Made by a program: the position numbers and the translations under genes. Below the pieces are notes generated by a model, which made no database searches, had not been told where the DNA came from, and was given only the letters and a program-made list of their open reading frames with translations. Below are positions 35,765 to 44,249 of a stretch of DNA of 54,241 nt, one piece after another (the stretch's first letter is position 1; each line of letters begins with the position of its first letter). This stretch comes from Caulobacter radicis (GTDB taxonomy: Bacteria; Pseudomonadota; Alphaproteobacteria; Caulobacterales; Caulobacteraceae): assembly GCF_003094615.1 (NCBI RefSeq), contig NZ_QDKO01000018.1:1-54241 (forward strand). Reading direction: 5' to 3'.

Positions 35765-36049
35765 TCAGTTGAAGACGGCCTGGTAGACCCGGGCGCCCGG
35801 CAGCGGCTTCAGTTGAGTGATCACGATCGTATGCGGGCCGCCCTTGCCGCAGTCGAACTCGTAGGCCCCGTCGATCAGGTTGATGTTCATCGGCGCCTCG
35901 AACATCAGCGAGAAGGGCTCGCGGATGTCGTGCGCGAAGCCGGGACGGAAGATGGCCGCCAGCGTGATCTCCACCGGATGCGGAATGGTCGCCACCCGCA
36001 CCTGCTTGCCCACCCAGGGTTCGAAATCTTCCGGCTTCAGCAGTTGCAT
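35765..36049 (-). CDS. DUF6916-type small protein
   Basis: The 94-residue product begins Met-Gln-Leu-Leu-Lys-Pro-Glu-Asp-Phe-Glu-Pro-Trp-Val-Gly. It has a beta-rich body with Phe-Ser-Leu-Met-Phe-Glu-Ala-Pro and ends in Tyr-Gln-Ala-Val-Phe-Asn. It appears to match the DUF6916 family, whose members are often found next to tail-collar proteins; that recollection is from general knowledge and was not checked. GAGGGGG lies five bases before the ATG at 36049. It is convergent with the tail-collar gene and divergent from the GNAT gene. Function unknown. Confidence 0.8.
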   Translation of the reverse strand: MQLLKPEDFEPWVGKQVRVATIPHPVEITLAAIFRPGFAHDIREPFSLMFEAPMNINLIDGAYEFDCGKGGPHTIVITQLKPLPGARVYQAVFN

Positions 36050-36157
36050 GGCGTCCCCCTCGTCTGTCTTGCACTGGTCTTGGCAGATCGCGCCCCGAGC
36101 CCAACCCGTAGCGCAACCTATGCGTCGATCTAGCCCATTCACCCGCGAGTCGTCGCG

Positions 36158-36682
36158 ATGAAATCACCATCCGACATGCCCTCCCTGCCCGAGGCGCTTC
36201 TGGCCCGCGACGTCGCCGTCCGCGCCATCGAGGACGGCGACGGCCCGCTGCTGGCGCAATGGCACGCGGCCTTCCGCGGCGCGGCCTTCCTGGCGATGGG
36301 ATGGCCGCAGGACCAGGTGACGGCGATGATGGCCGACCAGCTGCGCCTGCAGCAGATCCATGTGGCCGGCGCCTATCCCAAGGCCGATCGCTGGCTGGTG
36401 CTGGCGGGCGATGTTCCGGTCGGGCAACTGCTGCTGGACCGCGCCCACGCCGACTGGCGGCTGATCGACCTGCTGCTGGCGCCGGAGGCCCGCGGCCTTG
36501 GCCTGGGATCTGGGCTCATGGCCTGGATCCAGGACGCGGCCGCGCGGGCCCACGCCGCGTCGATCACGCTGGACGTCGGGTTCGACAACGCGCCCGCCCA
36601 GGCGCTGTATCGCAAGGCCGGCTTCGTCGAGGCGCCGTCGGAGACCGAGATCGCCGTCGCCATGCGCTGGCGTCCGGGCTGA
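36158..36682 (+). CDS. GNAT-family N-acetyltransferase
   Basis: The 174-residue product has the GNAT fold signature. A beta-4 strand (Trp-Arg-Leu-Ile-Asp-Leu-Leu-Leu-Ala-Pro-Glu-Ala-Arg) leads into the acetyl-CoA pyrophosphate loop Arg-Gly-Leu-Gly-Leu-Gly-Ser-Gly. Near the C terminus, Asp-Asn-Ala-Pro-Ala-Gln-Ala-Leu-Tyr-Arg-Lys-Ala-Gly-Phe is the usual motif B. The substrate is unknown. The position next to the DUF6916 and tail-collar genes suggests that it may act on those proteins, but this is inference. Confidence 0.92.
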   Translation: MKSPSDMPSLPEALLARDVAVRAIEDGDGPLLAQWHAAFRGAAFLAMGWPQDQVTAMMADQLRLQQIHVAGAYPKADRWLVLAGDVPVGQLLLDRAHADWRLIDLLLAPEARGLGLGSGLMAWIQDAAARAHAASITLDVGFDNAPAQALYRKAGFVEAPSETEIAVAMRWRPG

Positions 36683-37421
36683 ACCGGCCGGCCCCTCCTC
36701 GACATGTCAGGTGGCGCACAAACAAAACCCGCCACGCTCAGTTCGATCCTATCCGTGAAGTCCGCCGGCGCCGCCGCGCGCGTCCTGGCGCGCCCTGCGA
36801 AGCCGGTGATCCTGGTCCTCCCATTTCCCCTTCCCAGACAGGCCCGCCTCAGGGGCGGAGCCTGCCGCCTGAGCCAGTCCACTAGGCTCACGCCGCCCGC
36901 CTTGCAAGACGAATCCCGCTTTCTGCGATGTAGTTTCACAAGATGAGAATATCGCGTATCAATATTTTCCATAATGAAACAATTCGAAATCAAAATGATC
37001 GAATAGTTTTCATTGACGCAAATCAAGGCGAATACACGGTTATGTTGTCAAAACTCAGACAACAGAGATTGACAACAGCGCCTCCTCGATAAGATTTTTG
37101 ACGCCGTCGCAGAGATCAAGAGATCCGCGACGACCGTGAAGACCGCTCTATATCCGCGACGGCGCGAAAACCCCCGCCCGACCGCGACACGCCGAAGCCC
37201 GCCGCCGGACATCCGGCGACCGGCCAGCGCTCCGACGCCCGCCGCGTCGAGCCCCGGCGTCCATGCAAGTCCGCATCGACATCCGTTCCGCCGCGCCCTG
37301 CCAGTCGCGGCCGCCGTCTCGACGCGCCTTGCCTCCAGCCATCCACCAACACGCCCAAGGGCCGCGCGGCCCGGCGGCGAAAGAAGGCGGGACACCGCCA
37401 GTCTCTCATCGGAGGAAACCC
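36683..37421. other. Long intergenic region upstream of the second TonB receptor
   Basis: About 740 bases without a convincing gene. The middle (36940-37090) is an AT-rich island in otherwise GC-rich DNA and holds the inverted repeat at 37044-37063. The last 330 bases are GC-rich and may form a long untranslated leader; the in-frame extension there is rich in Pro/Arg and looks non-coding. Confidence 0.5.
37044..37076 (+). promoter_or_regulatory. GTTGTC-N8-GACAAC operator and possible promoter of the second TonB receptor
   Basis: GTTGTC (37044-37049) and GACAAC (37058-37063) form a perfect inverted repeat with an eight-base spacer. GACAAC recurs 13 bp further (37071-37076) within TTGACAAC. 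TTGACA at 37069-37074 could serve as a -35 element with TAAGAT at 37090-37095, although the spacing (15) is short. Confidence 0.45.
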
Positions 37422-40400
37422 ATGAAACACCAACTGCTGGCGACCACGGGCCTCGCCGTCGCCATCCTGGGCATCGGCGCGCCCGCCGCCCTCGCCCAGG
37501 CCGCCGAACAGCCCCCCACCGCCACCGTCGAGAACAAGGTCGAGGAGATCGTCGTCGTCGGCACCCGCGCCAGCCTGCAGTCGGCCATGGGCCGCAAGAA
37601 GCGGGCCGGCACGATCTCGGACTCCATCGTCGCCGAGGACATCAGCCAGTTTCCCGACAAGAACGTCGGCGAGGCGCTCGGCCGGGTGACCGGCGTGCAG
37701 CTGGCCCGCGACTTCGGCGAAGGCAACGCGGTGTCGATCCGCGGCGTCGAGCCCGACCTCAACCGCGTCGAGATCAACGGCATGAGCACCCTGTCGACGG
37801 CCGGCAACCTGCAGGTCTACGGCGGCGGCGGCCGCTCCAACGACTTCCGCGAGCTGGCCTCGGAGCTGGTCAAGTCGATCGACGTCTTCAAGGGCTTCAC
37901 CGCCGACATGACCGAGGGCGGCGTCGGCGGCACGGTCAGCGTCACCACCCGCAAGCCGCTCGACTTCAAGAAGCCGACCCTGTCGTTCACCGGCTCGCTG
38001 CAGAACCTCGACACGGTCGACGGCTGGAAGCCGCGCGGCAACGTCTTCGCCGCAACCCAGCTCTTCGATGGTCGCTTGGGCCTGATGGCCAACGTCACCT
38101 ACGACAAGGTCAACACCCGCGGCGACTATGTCCGCAACTCGTCGTGGGGCCGGTTCGCCGACTTCGACAACTCGGCCGACAAGACCGTCGACTACTATTC
38201 CACCGCTTACGGCCAGGACATCGTCGACCTGGCCAGCGGCGTCTCCACCTATGCCGGCTGCTCGTCGCTGGTGACGCCCGACGCCACCCAGATCTCGACC
38301 ACCAACCTGCGGACCGCCTGCCAGAGCCAGTGGTACGACTACGCCCCGCGCGTGGCCCGCTACGGCGTCTGGACCCGCACCGACGAGCGGATCTCGGCCG
38401 AGTTCACGGCCCAATACAAGTTCACCGACAAGCTCGACGCCTGGGTCAGCTACAACCGCAATGAGCGCAGCCAGCGGCTGAACGACATCAACTACGGCAC
38501 CGACTTCACGTCCGCCACGCGGCTGCGCAACACCGCCGCCAACGGCACGTCGTGCTCGAGCACCGACACCACGGCCGGCTCGGTGGTCACCGACGCCAAC
38601 CACAACGTCATCCAATACACCCTGGGCAACTGCCTCACGACCTCGGGCGCGGGCGGCTACAACGGCTTTGGCATCAGCGCCCGCGACTTCGCCTACGAGT
38701 CCACCAGCGACTACTACAACATCGGCGCCAACTACCGCGGCGACCGCCTGCAGATCGAGTTCCAGGCCTCCAGCGCCGAGACCTCGACCGTGTCGCAGAC
38801 CAACAATGTCAGCGTCAGCTTCGACACGCCCGGCATGACGGTGACGCTGGATCCGTCGACCGGCAATCCGTCCTTCACGTTTGCCCAGGGCTACAGCCCC
38901 TCGGACGCCTCGGCGATCCGCCAGTGGCAGATCCAGTACCGCCCCTCCAACTCGCAGTCGGAGGAGAAGCAGTACAAGATCGACTTCGACTACGAGGTCG
39001 ACCTACCGTTCCTGAAGAAGATCGAGTTCGGCGGCCGCGCCACCGACTTCTCGACCTCGGGCTACGGCTATGGCGGCTACATCATCGACGGCGGCGCCAA
39101 CGCCTATTCGACCACCGACGACACGGTGATCTACAGCAACGCGGTCAATTCGACGGCGACGATCCTGGCCAGCCAGACGGCCGACCAGACCAATCCGACC
39201 AACGCCTCGGCCGCCTACACCACCGGCTACTGGTCGACGAGCGAGACCTGGTCGCGGGCGTTCTCCAACGCCGTCTTCGCCCAGGCCATGACCCAGCTGC
39301 CCAGCGCCTTCTACTACGGCGGCGGCGGCCTGCCCTCGACCTGGCTGTACCCGGACTTCAACAAGGTCGCCCAGTACCTCGACACGTCGCACTTCAACCT
39401 GAACAACCTGACGACCACCACGGGCAACGACGGCGAGACCTACGAGCAGATCCCCTACCGGATCCAGGAACAGACCGACGCCCAGTACCTCAAGTTCAAC
39501 TACGCCTTCCCGCTCCTGGGCTACGACGTGAACGGCAACTTCGGCTGGCGTCGGGTCCACACCAAGACCCAGGGCACCGGCGCCCAGACCCGCAGCGAGA
39601 CCTATGCGGCGACCAACGGCGGAACCTCGACCACCTATGTGCTGAGCAACAGCATCGCCACCATGACCAAGGACTACACGGTGTGGCTGCCCAGCTTCAA
39701 CGTGGGCCTGTGGCTGTCGCCCAACAAGCTGGCGGCCCGCGCCGGCTTCGCCCAGCTGATGGCCCGTCCGCGCATGGACTACCTGATGCCGACGGTCAGC
39801 TGCACCACCGACAACTCGCCCGACGCCAACGGCGAGTTCGACGAGCCCAGCTGCACGGCCGGCAATCCGGAGCTGAAGCCGTATCGCGCCAACCAGTACG
39901 ACCTGTCGTTCGAATACTATCCCAACAGCGACACCCAGATCTCGCTGGGGCTGTTCTACAAGGACATAAAGTCGTTCTACGTCTCGTCGCGCACCCTGAT
40001 CGGCAAGGTCGACTACTACGGCGACGGGGTCCTGTATAACTACAGCACCTACATCAACGGCGACGGGGCCAAGATCTCGGGCCTGGAGCTGACCGGCAAG
40101 ACCGCCTTCACCTGGCTGCCGGGGGCGCTGTCGGGCCTGGGGATCGACGCCAACTACACCTACCAGGAAGCCAAGGACGTCGAGCTCTATTCCACCCTCG
40201 ACGGCTCGCCCCTGCCCTTCCCGGGCCTGTCCAAGAGCAGCGCCAACTTCACGGTCTGGTACGACAAGGGCCCGATCAACGCCCGCCTGGCCTACAACTA
40301 CCGCTCCAAGTACCTGGTCTCGGCCGCCGACACCTCGGGCCAGCCGGTGTTCCGCGATCCGACCGGCTATCTGGACGGCAAGATCACCTGGAAGCCGGGC

Positions 40401-40538
40401 CCCAAGGGCCTGTCCTTGTTCGTGGAAGGCAAGAACCTGACCAAGGAGGAGGAGCGCTCCACGGCCGGCGATATCCGCCTGACCGAGCTGGGCTACTTCG
40501 GCCGCCGGTTCTTCATGGGCTTCACCTACAAGTATTGA
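37422..40538 (+). CDS. TonB-dependent receptor, Caulobacter/Xanthomonas type
   Basis: A second large outer-membrane receptor (1,038 residues). It has a signal peptide ending Ala-Leu-Ala-Gln-Ala, a TonB-box-like Glu-Glu-Ile-Val-Val-Val-Gly and a plug with Gln-Phe-Pro-Asp-Lys-Asn-Val-Gly-Glu-Ala-Leu-Gly-Arg-Val-Thr-Gly-Val. The beta-barrel ends in Gly-Phe-Thr-Tyr-Lys-Tyr. This is the TIGR01782-like group. Extracellular loops contain several Cys (for example near Ala-Gly-Cys-Ser-Ser, and Val-Ser-Cys-Thr...Pro-Ser-Cys-Thr), which may form disulfides and is less common in this group. GGAGG six bases upstream fixes the ATG at 37422. No enzyme or transporter is adjacent, so the substrate is unknown. 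An inverted-repeat operator lies upstream and a strong terminator follows. Confidence 0.93.
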   Translation: MKHQLLATTGLAVAILGIGAPAALAQAAEQPPTATVENKVEEIVVVGTRASLQSAMGRKKRAGTISDSIVAEDISQFPDKNVGEALGRVTGVQLARDFGEGNAVSIRGVEPDLNRVEINGMSTLSTAGNLQVYGGGGRSNDFRELASELVKSIDVFKGFTADMTEGGVGGTVSVTTRKPLDFKKPTLSFTGSLQNLDTVDGWKPRGNVFAATQLFDGRLGLMANVTYDKVNTRGDYVRNSSWGRFADFDNSADKTVDYYSTAYGQDIVDLASGVSTYAGCSSLVTPDATQISTTNLRTACQSQWYDYAPRVARYGVWTRTDERISAEFTAQYKFTDKLDAWVSYNRNERSQRLNDINYGTDFTSATRLRNTAANGTSCSSTDTTAGSVVTDANHNVIQYTLGNCLTTSGAGGYNGFGISARDFAYESTSDYYNIGANYRGDRLQIEFQASSAETSTVSQTNNVSVSFDTPGMTVTLDPSTGNPSFTFAQGYSPSDASAIRQWQIQYRPSNSQSEEKQYKIDFDYEVDLPFLKKIEFGGRATDFSTSGYGYGGYIIDGGANAYSTTDDTVIYSNAVNSTATILASQTADQTNPTNASAAYTTGYWSTSETWSRAFSNAVFAQAMTQLPSAFYYGGGGLPSTWLYPDFNKVAQYLDTSHFNLNNLTTTTGNDGETYEQIPYRIQEQTDAQYLKFNYAFPLLGYDVNGNFGWRRVHTKTQGTGAQTRSETYAATNGGTSTTYVLSNSIATMTKDYTVWLPSFNVGLWLSPNKLAARAGFAQLMARPRMDYLMPTVSCTTDNSPDANGEFDEPSCTAGNPELKPYRANQYDLSFEYYPNSDTQISLGLFYKDIKSFYVSSRTLIGKVDYYGDGVLYNYSTYINGDGAKISGLELTGKTAFTWLPGALSGLGIDANYTYQEAKDVELYSTLDGSPLPFPGLSKSSANFTVWYDKGPINARLAYNYRSKYLVSAADTSGQPVFRDPTGYLDGKITWKPGPKGLSLFVEGKNLTKEEERSTAGDIRLTELGYFGRRFFMGFTYKY

Positions 40539-40583
40539 GGGTGAGCGGGCTCCCGGGCGACCGGGAGCCTCGCCGGACACGGA

Positions 40584-40618
40584 AAGGGCCTCCCGAGGAT
40601 CTCGGGAGGCCCTTTTTT
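40584..40618. terminator. Strong terminator after the second TonB receptor
   Basis: AAAGGGCCTCCCGAG pairs perfectly with CTCGGGAGGCCCTTT around GAT, followed by TTTT. It lies about 45 bases after the receptor stop, and on the other strand it could also end the divL transcript. Confidence 0.92.
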
Positions 40619-40628
40619 GTTCCGCGTC

Positions 40629-40712
40629 CCTCGTCCTTCGACAAGCTCAGGATGAGGGACGAATGCAGCCGCTTGAATTGATCCTCACCCTGAGCCTGTC
40701 GAAGGGCGAGGA
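40629..40712. repeat. Palindromic repeat with CCTTCGACAAGCTCAGG arms
   Basis: CGTCCTTCGACAAGCTCAGG (left) and CCTGAGCCTGTCGAAGG (right, inverted) flank a 35-base centre. This short motif is a widespread extragenic palindrome in alphaproteobacterial genomes. It lies between the convergent TonB receptor and divL genes. Confidence 0.8.
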
Positions 40713-40733
40713 TCACGCACGGCGGCAGCGACC

Positions 40734-43043
40734 CTAGAACCCGAACTCCGGCTGGGCCGCGCCCGGGTGCTGGGTCTCGGGCAGGTGGCAGGTGAAGGTC
40801 GAGCCGGCGCCCGGCTCGCTCTCCAGAGCCACCCAGCCGCCATGCAGCTCGACCAGCGCCTTGACCAGGGCAAGGCCCAGGCCCGGACCGCCGCGGTCGC
40901 GGCCGACGAAGCGGTCGAAGATGTGGGCCTGGACGTGGAACGGCACGCCGCGGCCGGTGTCCTTGACGTGCAGCTTGACCTCGCCGAGCGCGCGCTGGGC
41001 CGAGATCGTCACCTTGCCGCCCGGCGGGGTCTGGCGCAGGGCGTTCTCGACCAGGTGGTCGACGGTCTGGTTCAGGCGCTTGGCGTCGCCGCGGATCAGG
41101 CCGACCTCCTCGTCGCAGATCACCTCCAGCGTCACCCCGCCGATCTCGGCGTCCTTGCCGCCGCGCTGATACGCGCCCTGCAACAGGTCGACGACGCGGA
41201 TGTCCTCGATCTCCAGCGCCATCTCGCCGGCGTCGATCTGGGCCATGTCGAGCACGTCGTCGATCGAGCGGGCCAGCTGGGTGGCGGCGGCGCGCACGGC
41301 GGCCACGTGGCCCTTGCCGCGCTCGTGCAGGCCCTCGGCGCGCTCGAGCAGCTCCGAATAGCCGATGATCGTGGTGAGCGGCGTGCGCAGCTCGTAGGAG
41401 ACGTTGCCGACGAAGTCGCGCTTGAGCCGTTCGGCCTCGGCCAAAGCCGCGGAGCGGTCCGCGAGCGCGCTTTCCAGGTGGCGGGTGTCGGTGACGTCGG
41501 CGAAGGCGATCAGGGTGGCGCCGTCGGGCAGCGGCCGGCTCTGGTAGACGACGATGCGGCCGTCGGACGTGCGCACCTCGCCCGAGGTCGGGGCGCGCAT
41601 CTGCGGATCGGGATCGGCCACCCGACCCTTCAGCTCGCGCCAGAACGACAGGTCATGAAGGCGGCGCACGCAAAGCTCGACCACGCCCTCGAAGTCGCCG
41701 GCGGCCTGCAGGGCCTGGGGCGTGACGTTCCAGAAGGTCTCGAAGGCCTCGTTGTGCAGCCGCAGGCGGCCGTCCGAGCCGAACACGGCCACGGCGTCGT
41801 TCAGCTTGTCGAGCGTGGCCTGCTGCACCTGGATCAGGGCGTTGTACTGGGCCTTCAGGCGCAGCTCGCCGGTGATGTCGGAATAGAGCAGCAGCATGCC
41901 GCCCAGCGGGTGGGGCTGGCGCACGACCTTGAGGGTGCGCCCGTCGGGCAGGTCCCACAGCTCGTCGGCCTGGGGACCCAGGTCCTCGTAGCGGGCCAGT
42001 TCGGCGGCCTTCCACTTGGCGTAGTCCACCGTCTCGGGCAGGCGGCGGCGCTGGCGCAGGCGGTCCAGCACCTCGCCATGGGTCGGCCGCTCGGCCAGCC
42101 AGGCCGGCTCCAGGCCCCAGAGGTCGGCGAAGGCGGTGTTGTGGAACGACAGGCGCCGGCTGGCGCTGAAGATCGCCACGCCGTCGGCGATGTGGTTGAG
42201 GGTCTCGTCGTGGGCGGCGACGTGGTTTTTCAGCGTCTCGCGGACGTCCTCGACCTCGGTGACGTCGGCGCTGAACACCCCGGCCCCGCCGCCGTCCAGC
42301 GGCTTGACGGTGAAGCGGAAGGCACGGCGGCGGCCGTCGATCGGCGTCCAGCGCACGGTCTCGCGGCGCTCGGCCTTGGCGGCGGCCTCGACGGCCAGGG
42401 CGTCGACGGCGCGGTCGAAGGTCTTGCCGGCGCGGGCGGCCTCGCCGGCGTTGTCGACGCCCACGGCCCGCAGATAGGCGCCGTTGGCCCAGGTCGGCGC
42501 GCCGTCGGCGGCGGCGATCCAGGCCGGCTCGGACAAACCATCGACGAAGGCGGCGAAACGGGCGGCGCTGGGCAGGCCCAGGTCGCCGGTCTGGGCGGCC
42601 AGGCGCAGCCAGGCCAGGGCGCCGGCCGCGCGGCCCTCGACGATGACCCGGCCGCCGGGACCGCGGGCCTCGAAGGCGCAGGCCTCGCCGCGCTCGAACA
42701 GGGCCTTCAGGCGGGCGGCGTGGTCGGGGTCGCCGGCGATCAGGGCCTCGACCAGGGCGTCGGGCGTGGCCTCGACGTTCAGCACCTGGGCGCAGGCGTG
42801 CAGGCTGTCGTCGCCCGACACCAGGCGGGCCGCGCCGTCCTCGACCGCCACCAGGGCGTTGTCGAACGCTTCAGCCGAGGCCTGGGCGGCCACCGAGCCG
42901 CTCTCCAGCGCGTCGAGGCGCTGGCGCATGCCGGCCAGGCGGGCGTCGAAGGCGCGGCGCTGGGCCAGGGCCCATAGGGTGGCGCAGATCGCCAGGCAGA
43001 CCGCGCCGGCCGTCGCGGCCAGGATCAGATCGAGCGATGTCAT
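40734..43043 (-). CDS. divL: DivL, tyrosine-kinase-like cell-fate regulator
   Basis: DivL is a histidine-kinase-like protein that modulates the CckA phosphorelay and thus CtrA in Caulobacter (established). The 769-residue product has one N-terminal membrane helix (about 5-27), a coiled coil, several PAS domains (roughly 170-520), a dimerisation helix and an ATPase domain. The H-box reads Asn-Val-Ser-Tyr-Glu-Leu-Arg-Thr-Pro-Leu-Thr with Tyr at residue 550 in place of His, the hallmark of DivL. The ATPase retains Asn-Ala-Leu-Arg-Gln-Thr-Pro, Asp-Thr-Gly-Arg-Gly-Val and Gly-Gly-Pro-Gly-Leu-Gly-Leu-Ala. Total length equals my recollection of the C. crescentus protein. It is divergent from the metallopeptidase gene. 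Confidence 0.97.
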   Translation of the reverse strand: MTSLDLILAATAGAVCLAICATLWALAQRRAFDARLAGMRQRLDALESGSVAAQASAEAFDNALVAVEDGAARLVSGDDSLHACAQVLNVEATPDALVEALIAGDPDHAARLKALFERGEACAFEARGPGGRVIVEGRAAGALAWLRLAAQTGDLGLPSAARFAAFVDGLSEPAWIAAADGAPTWANGAYLRAVGVDNAGEAARAGKTFDRAVDALAVEAAAKAERRETVRWTPIDGRRRAFRFTVKPLDGGGAGVFSADVTEVEDVRETLKNHVAAHDETLNHIADGVAIFSASRRLSFHNTAFADLWGLEPAWLAERPTHGEVLDRLRQRRRLPETVDYAKWKAAELARYEDLGPQADELWDLPDGRTLKVVRQPHPLGGMLLLYSDITGELRLKAQYNALIQVQQATLDKLNDAVAVFGSDGRLRLHNEAFETFWNVTPQALQAAGDFEGVVELCVRRLHDLSFWRELKGRVADPDPQMRAPTSGEVRTSDGRIVVYQSRPLPDGATLIAFADVTDTRHLESALADRSAALAEAERLKRDFVGNVSYELRTPLTTIIGYSELLERAEGLHERGKGHVAAVRAAATQLARSIDDVLDMAQIDAGEMALEIEDIRVVDLLQGAYQRGGKDAEIGGVTLEVICDEEVGLIRGDAKRLNQTVDHLVENALRQTPPGGKVTISAQRALGEVKLHVKDTGRGVPFHVQAHIFDRFVGRDRGGPGLGLALVKALVELHGGWVALESEPGAGSTFTCHLPETQHPGAAQPEFGF

Positions 43044-43164
43044 CCGGCGTGTCGCTAGCCCCAGAAGGCGTAAGGGTCGAATCAGATCTGGCAGCTTAGA
43101 CCGGGTGTGGCGCGAGCGCGATCTGGCCCCTTCCCCGAAGCGCGGATCGCGTTATGTGAAGTTC

Positions 43165-43578
43165 ATGACCTGGACCGACCGCCTCGCTCCGTCGCTGGCC
43201 CCCTCGCTGGACGACTTCGCCGCCCTGGCCAAGGCCGCCTTCGACGGCCTGCCCGAAGAGTTCCGCCGCCTGACCGGCGACGTCGTCTTCCGCATCGACG
43301 ACTTCGCCACCGACGAGGTTCTAGACAGCCTGGGCATCGAGGATCCGTTCGAGCTGACCGGCCTCTACCAGGGCGTGGACCTGTCGCGCCGCTCGGTGCT
43401 GGACGTCGGGGCCCAGCCCTCGATGGTCTTCCTCTATCGCCGGCCGATCCTGGACGAATGGTGCGAACGCGGCGATGTGACCCTCGGCGCGCTGATCGAG
43501 CACGTGCTGGTCCACGAGATCGGCCATCACTTCGGACTGTCGGACGACGACATCCACCGCATCGAGGACGAGGCATGA
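43165..43578 (+). CDS. Small zincin-like metallopeptidase family protein (DUF1025-like)
   Basis: The 137-residue product carries His-Val-Leu-Val-His-Glu-Ile-Gly-His-His-Phe-Gly-Leu-Ser-Asp-Asp-Asp near its C terminus. This is an HExxH zinc motif with a third potential ligand downstream. It matches the short DUF1025-type metallopeptidases, cytoplasmic proteins of unproven activity. The ATG at 43165 was chosen; a GTG three codons earlier is equally possible. Its stop overlaps the next start codon (ATGA), so the two genes are translationally coupled. Confidence 0.88.
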   Translation: MTWTDRLAPSLAPSLDDFAALAKAAFDGLPEEFRRLTGDVVFRIDDFATDEVLDSLGIEDPFELTGLYQGVDLSRRSVLDVGAQPSMVFLYRRPILDEWCERGDVTLGALIEHVLVHEIGHHFGLSDDDIHRIEDEA

Positions 43579-43985
43579 GCCTGTTTGACGCTGAAACCTG
43601 GCGCGAGCGGATGGACGAGCGCTGGTTCGAAAGCGGCGTGGCCATCGCCGACAAGGGCGACGTCGCCCTGGTGTCGATCGAGGACGACGCGGTGACCGCC
43701 CACGTCACCGGCAGCGCCGGCGACCTCTATGTGGTCGAGCTGCGCGCGCCCGCCGGCGAGGGTCGCTGCGACTGTCCGGGGTTCGAAAAGTTCGGCGCCT
43801 GCAAGCACCAGGCGGCCGTGGTCGTGGCCGCCAACGCGCTGGACGAGCCGGGCCTGCAGGCGGTGCGCGATCGAATGTCGAGGCTGCGCGACGGCCTGGC
43901 GCTGGACAGCCGCGAGGCCTTGGTCGAACGGCTGGTGGACCTGGCCCGTCGCCATCCGAAAGTGCTCGCCACTCTCGAAGGCTGA
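43575..43985 (+). CDS. SWIM zinc-finger domain protein
   Basis: The 136-residue product contains the SWIM motif Cys-Asp-Cys-Pro-Gly-Phe-Glu-Lys-Phe-Gly-Ala-Cys-Lys-His, i.e. CxCx(n)CxH. This is a zinc-binding module known from SWI2/SNF2 and MuDR-type proteins and used for DNA or protein contacts. The rest is helical, with no helicase or transposase domain. The start overlaps the preceding metallopeptidase stop by four bases, so both are probably made in a fixed ratio. Role unknown. Confidence 0.9.
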   Translation: MSLFDAETWRERMDERWFESGVAIADKGDVALVSIEDDAVTAHVTGSAGDLYVVELRAPAGEGRCDCPGFEKFGACKHQAAVVVAANALDEPGLQAVRDRMSRLRDGLALDSREALVERLVDLARRHPKVLATLEG

Positions 43986-44249
43986 CCGACGATATTCAAA
44001 AGATATGGAGCAATACTTTCCAGATATACCTGGAGCACCGTCCATATTTTGCCTCAAAATTCGCCCAACGAACGGTGCGTAAATACACAATATCCCCCGT
44101 CGCGGGAGTTTGCGATTGAATATCACGGATTCTGCGCAATACTTCCCGCAGATTCGTCGGAGGTCGATGCAACACCGCTGACGACTGGTCAGCAGCGCTC
44201 CGTCTACCGGTGCGCGGCCCGGCCAGCCGCGTTGCGAGAGATTGCGTCA
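43986..44249. other. AT-rich intergenic region upstream of the LysR gene
   Basis: A stretch of lower GC than its surroundings. It contains the quasi-palindrome CCAGATATACCTGG near 44019-44032 and several AT-rich hexamers. No convincing gene is present in this part. It may hold promoters for the small open frame at 44250 or for the LysR gene. Confidence 0.4.

Noticed and set aside
37136..37421. In-frame upstream extension of the second TonB receptor as coding sequence
   Set aside because: It is rich in Pro, Arg and Ser without a signal. The ATG at 37422 has a strong ribosome-binding site and begins a proper signal peptide.
40767..42977. Plus-strand open frame of 736 codons opposite divL
   Set aside because: Antisense shadow; the minus strand encodes full-length DivL with its diagnostic tyrosine.
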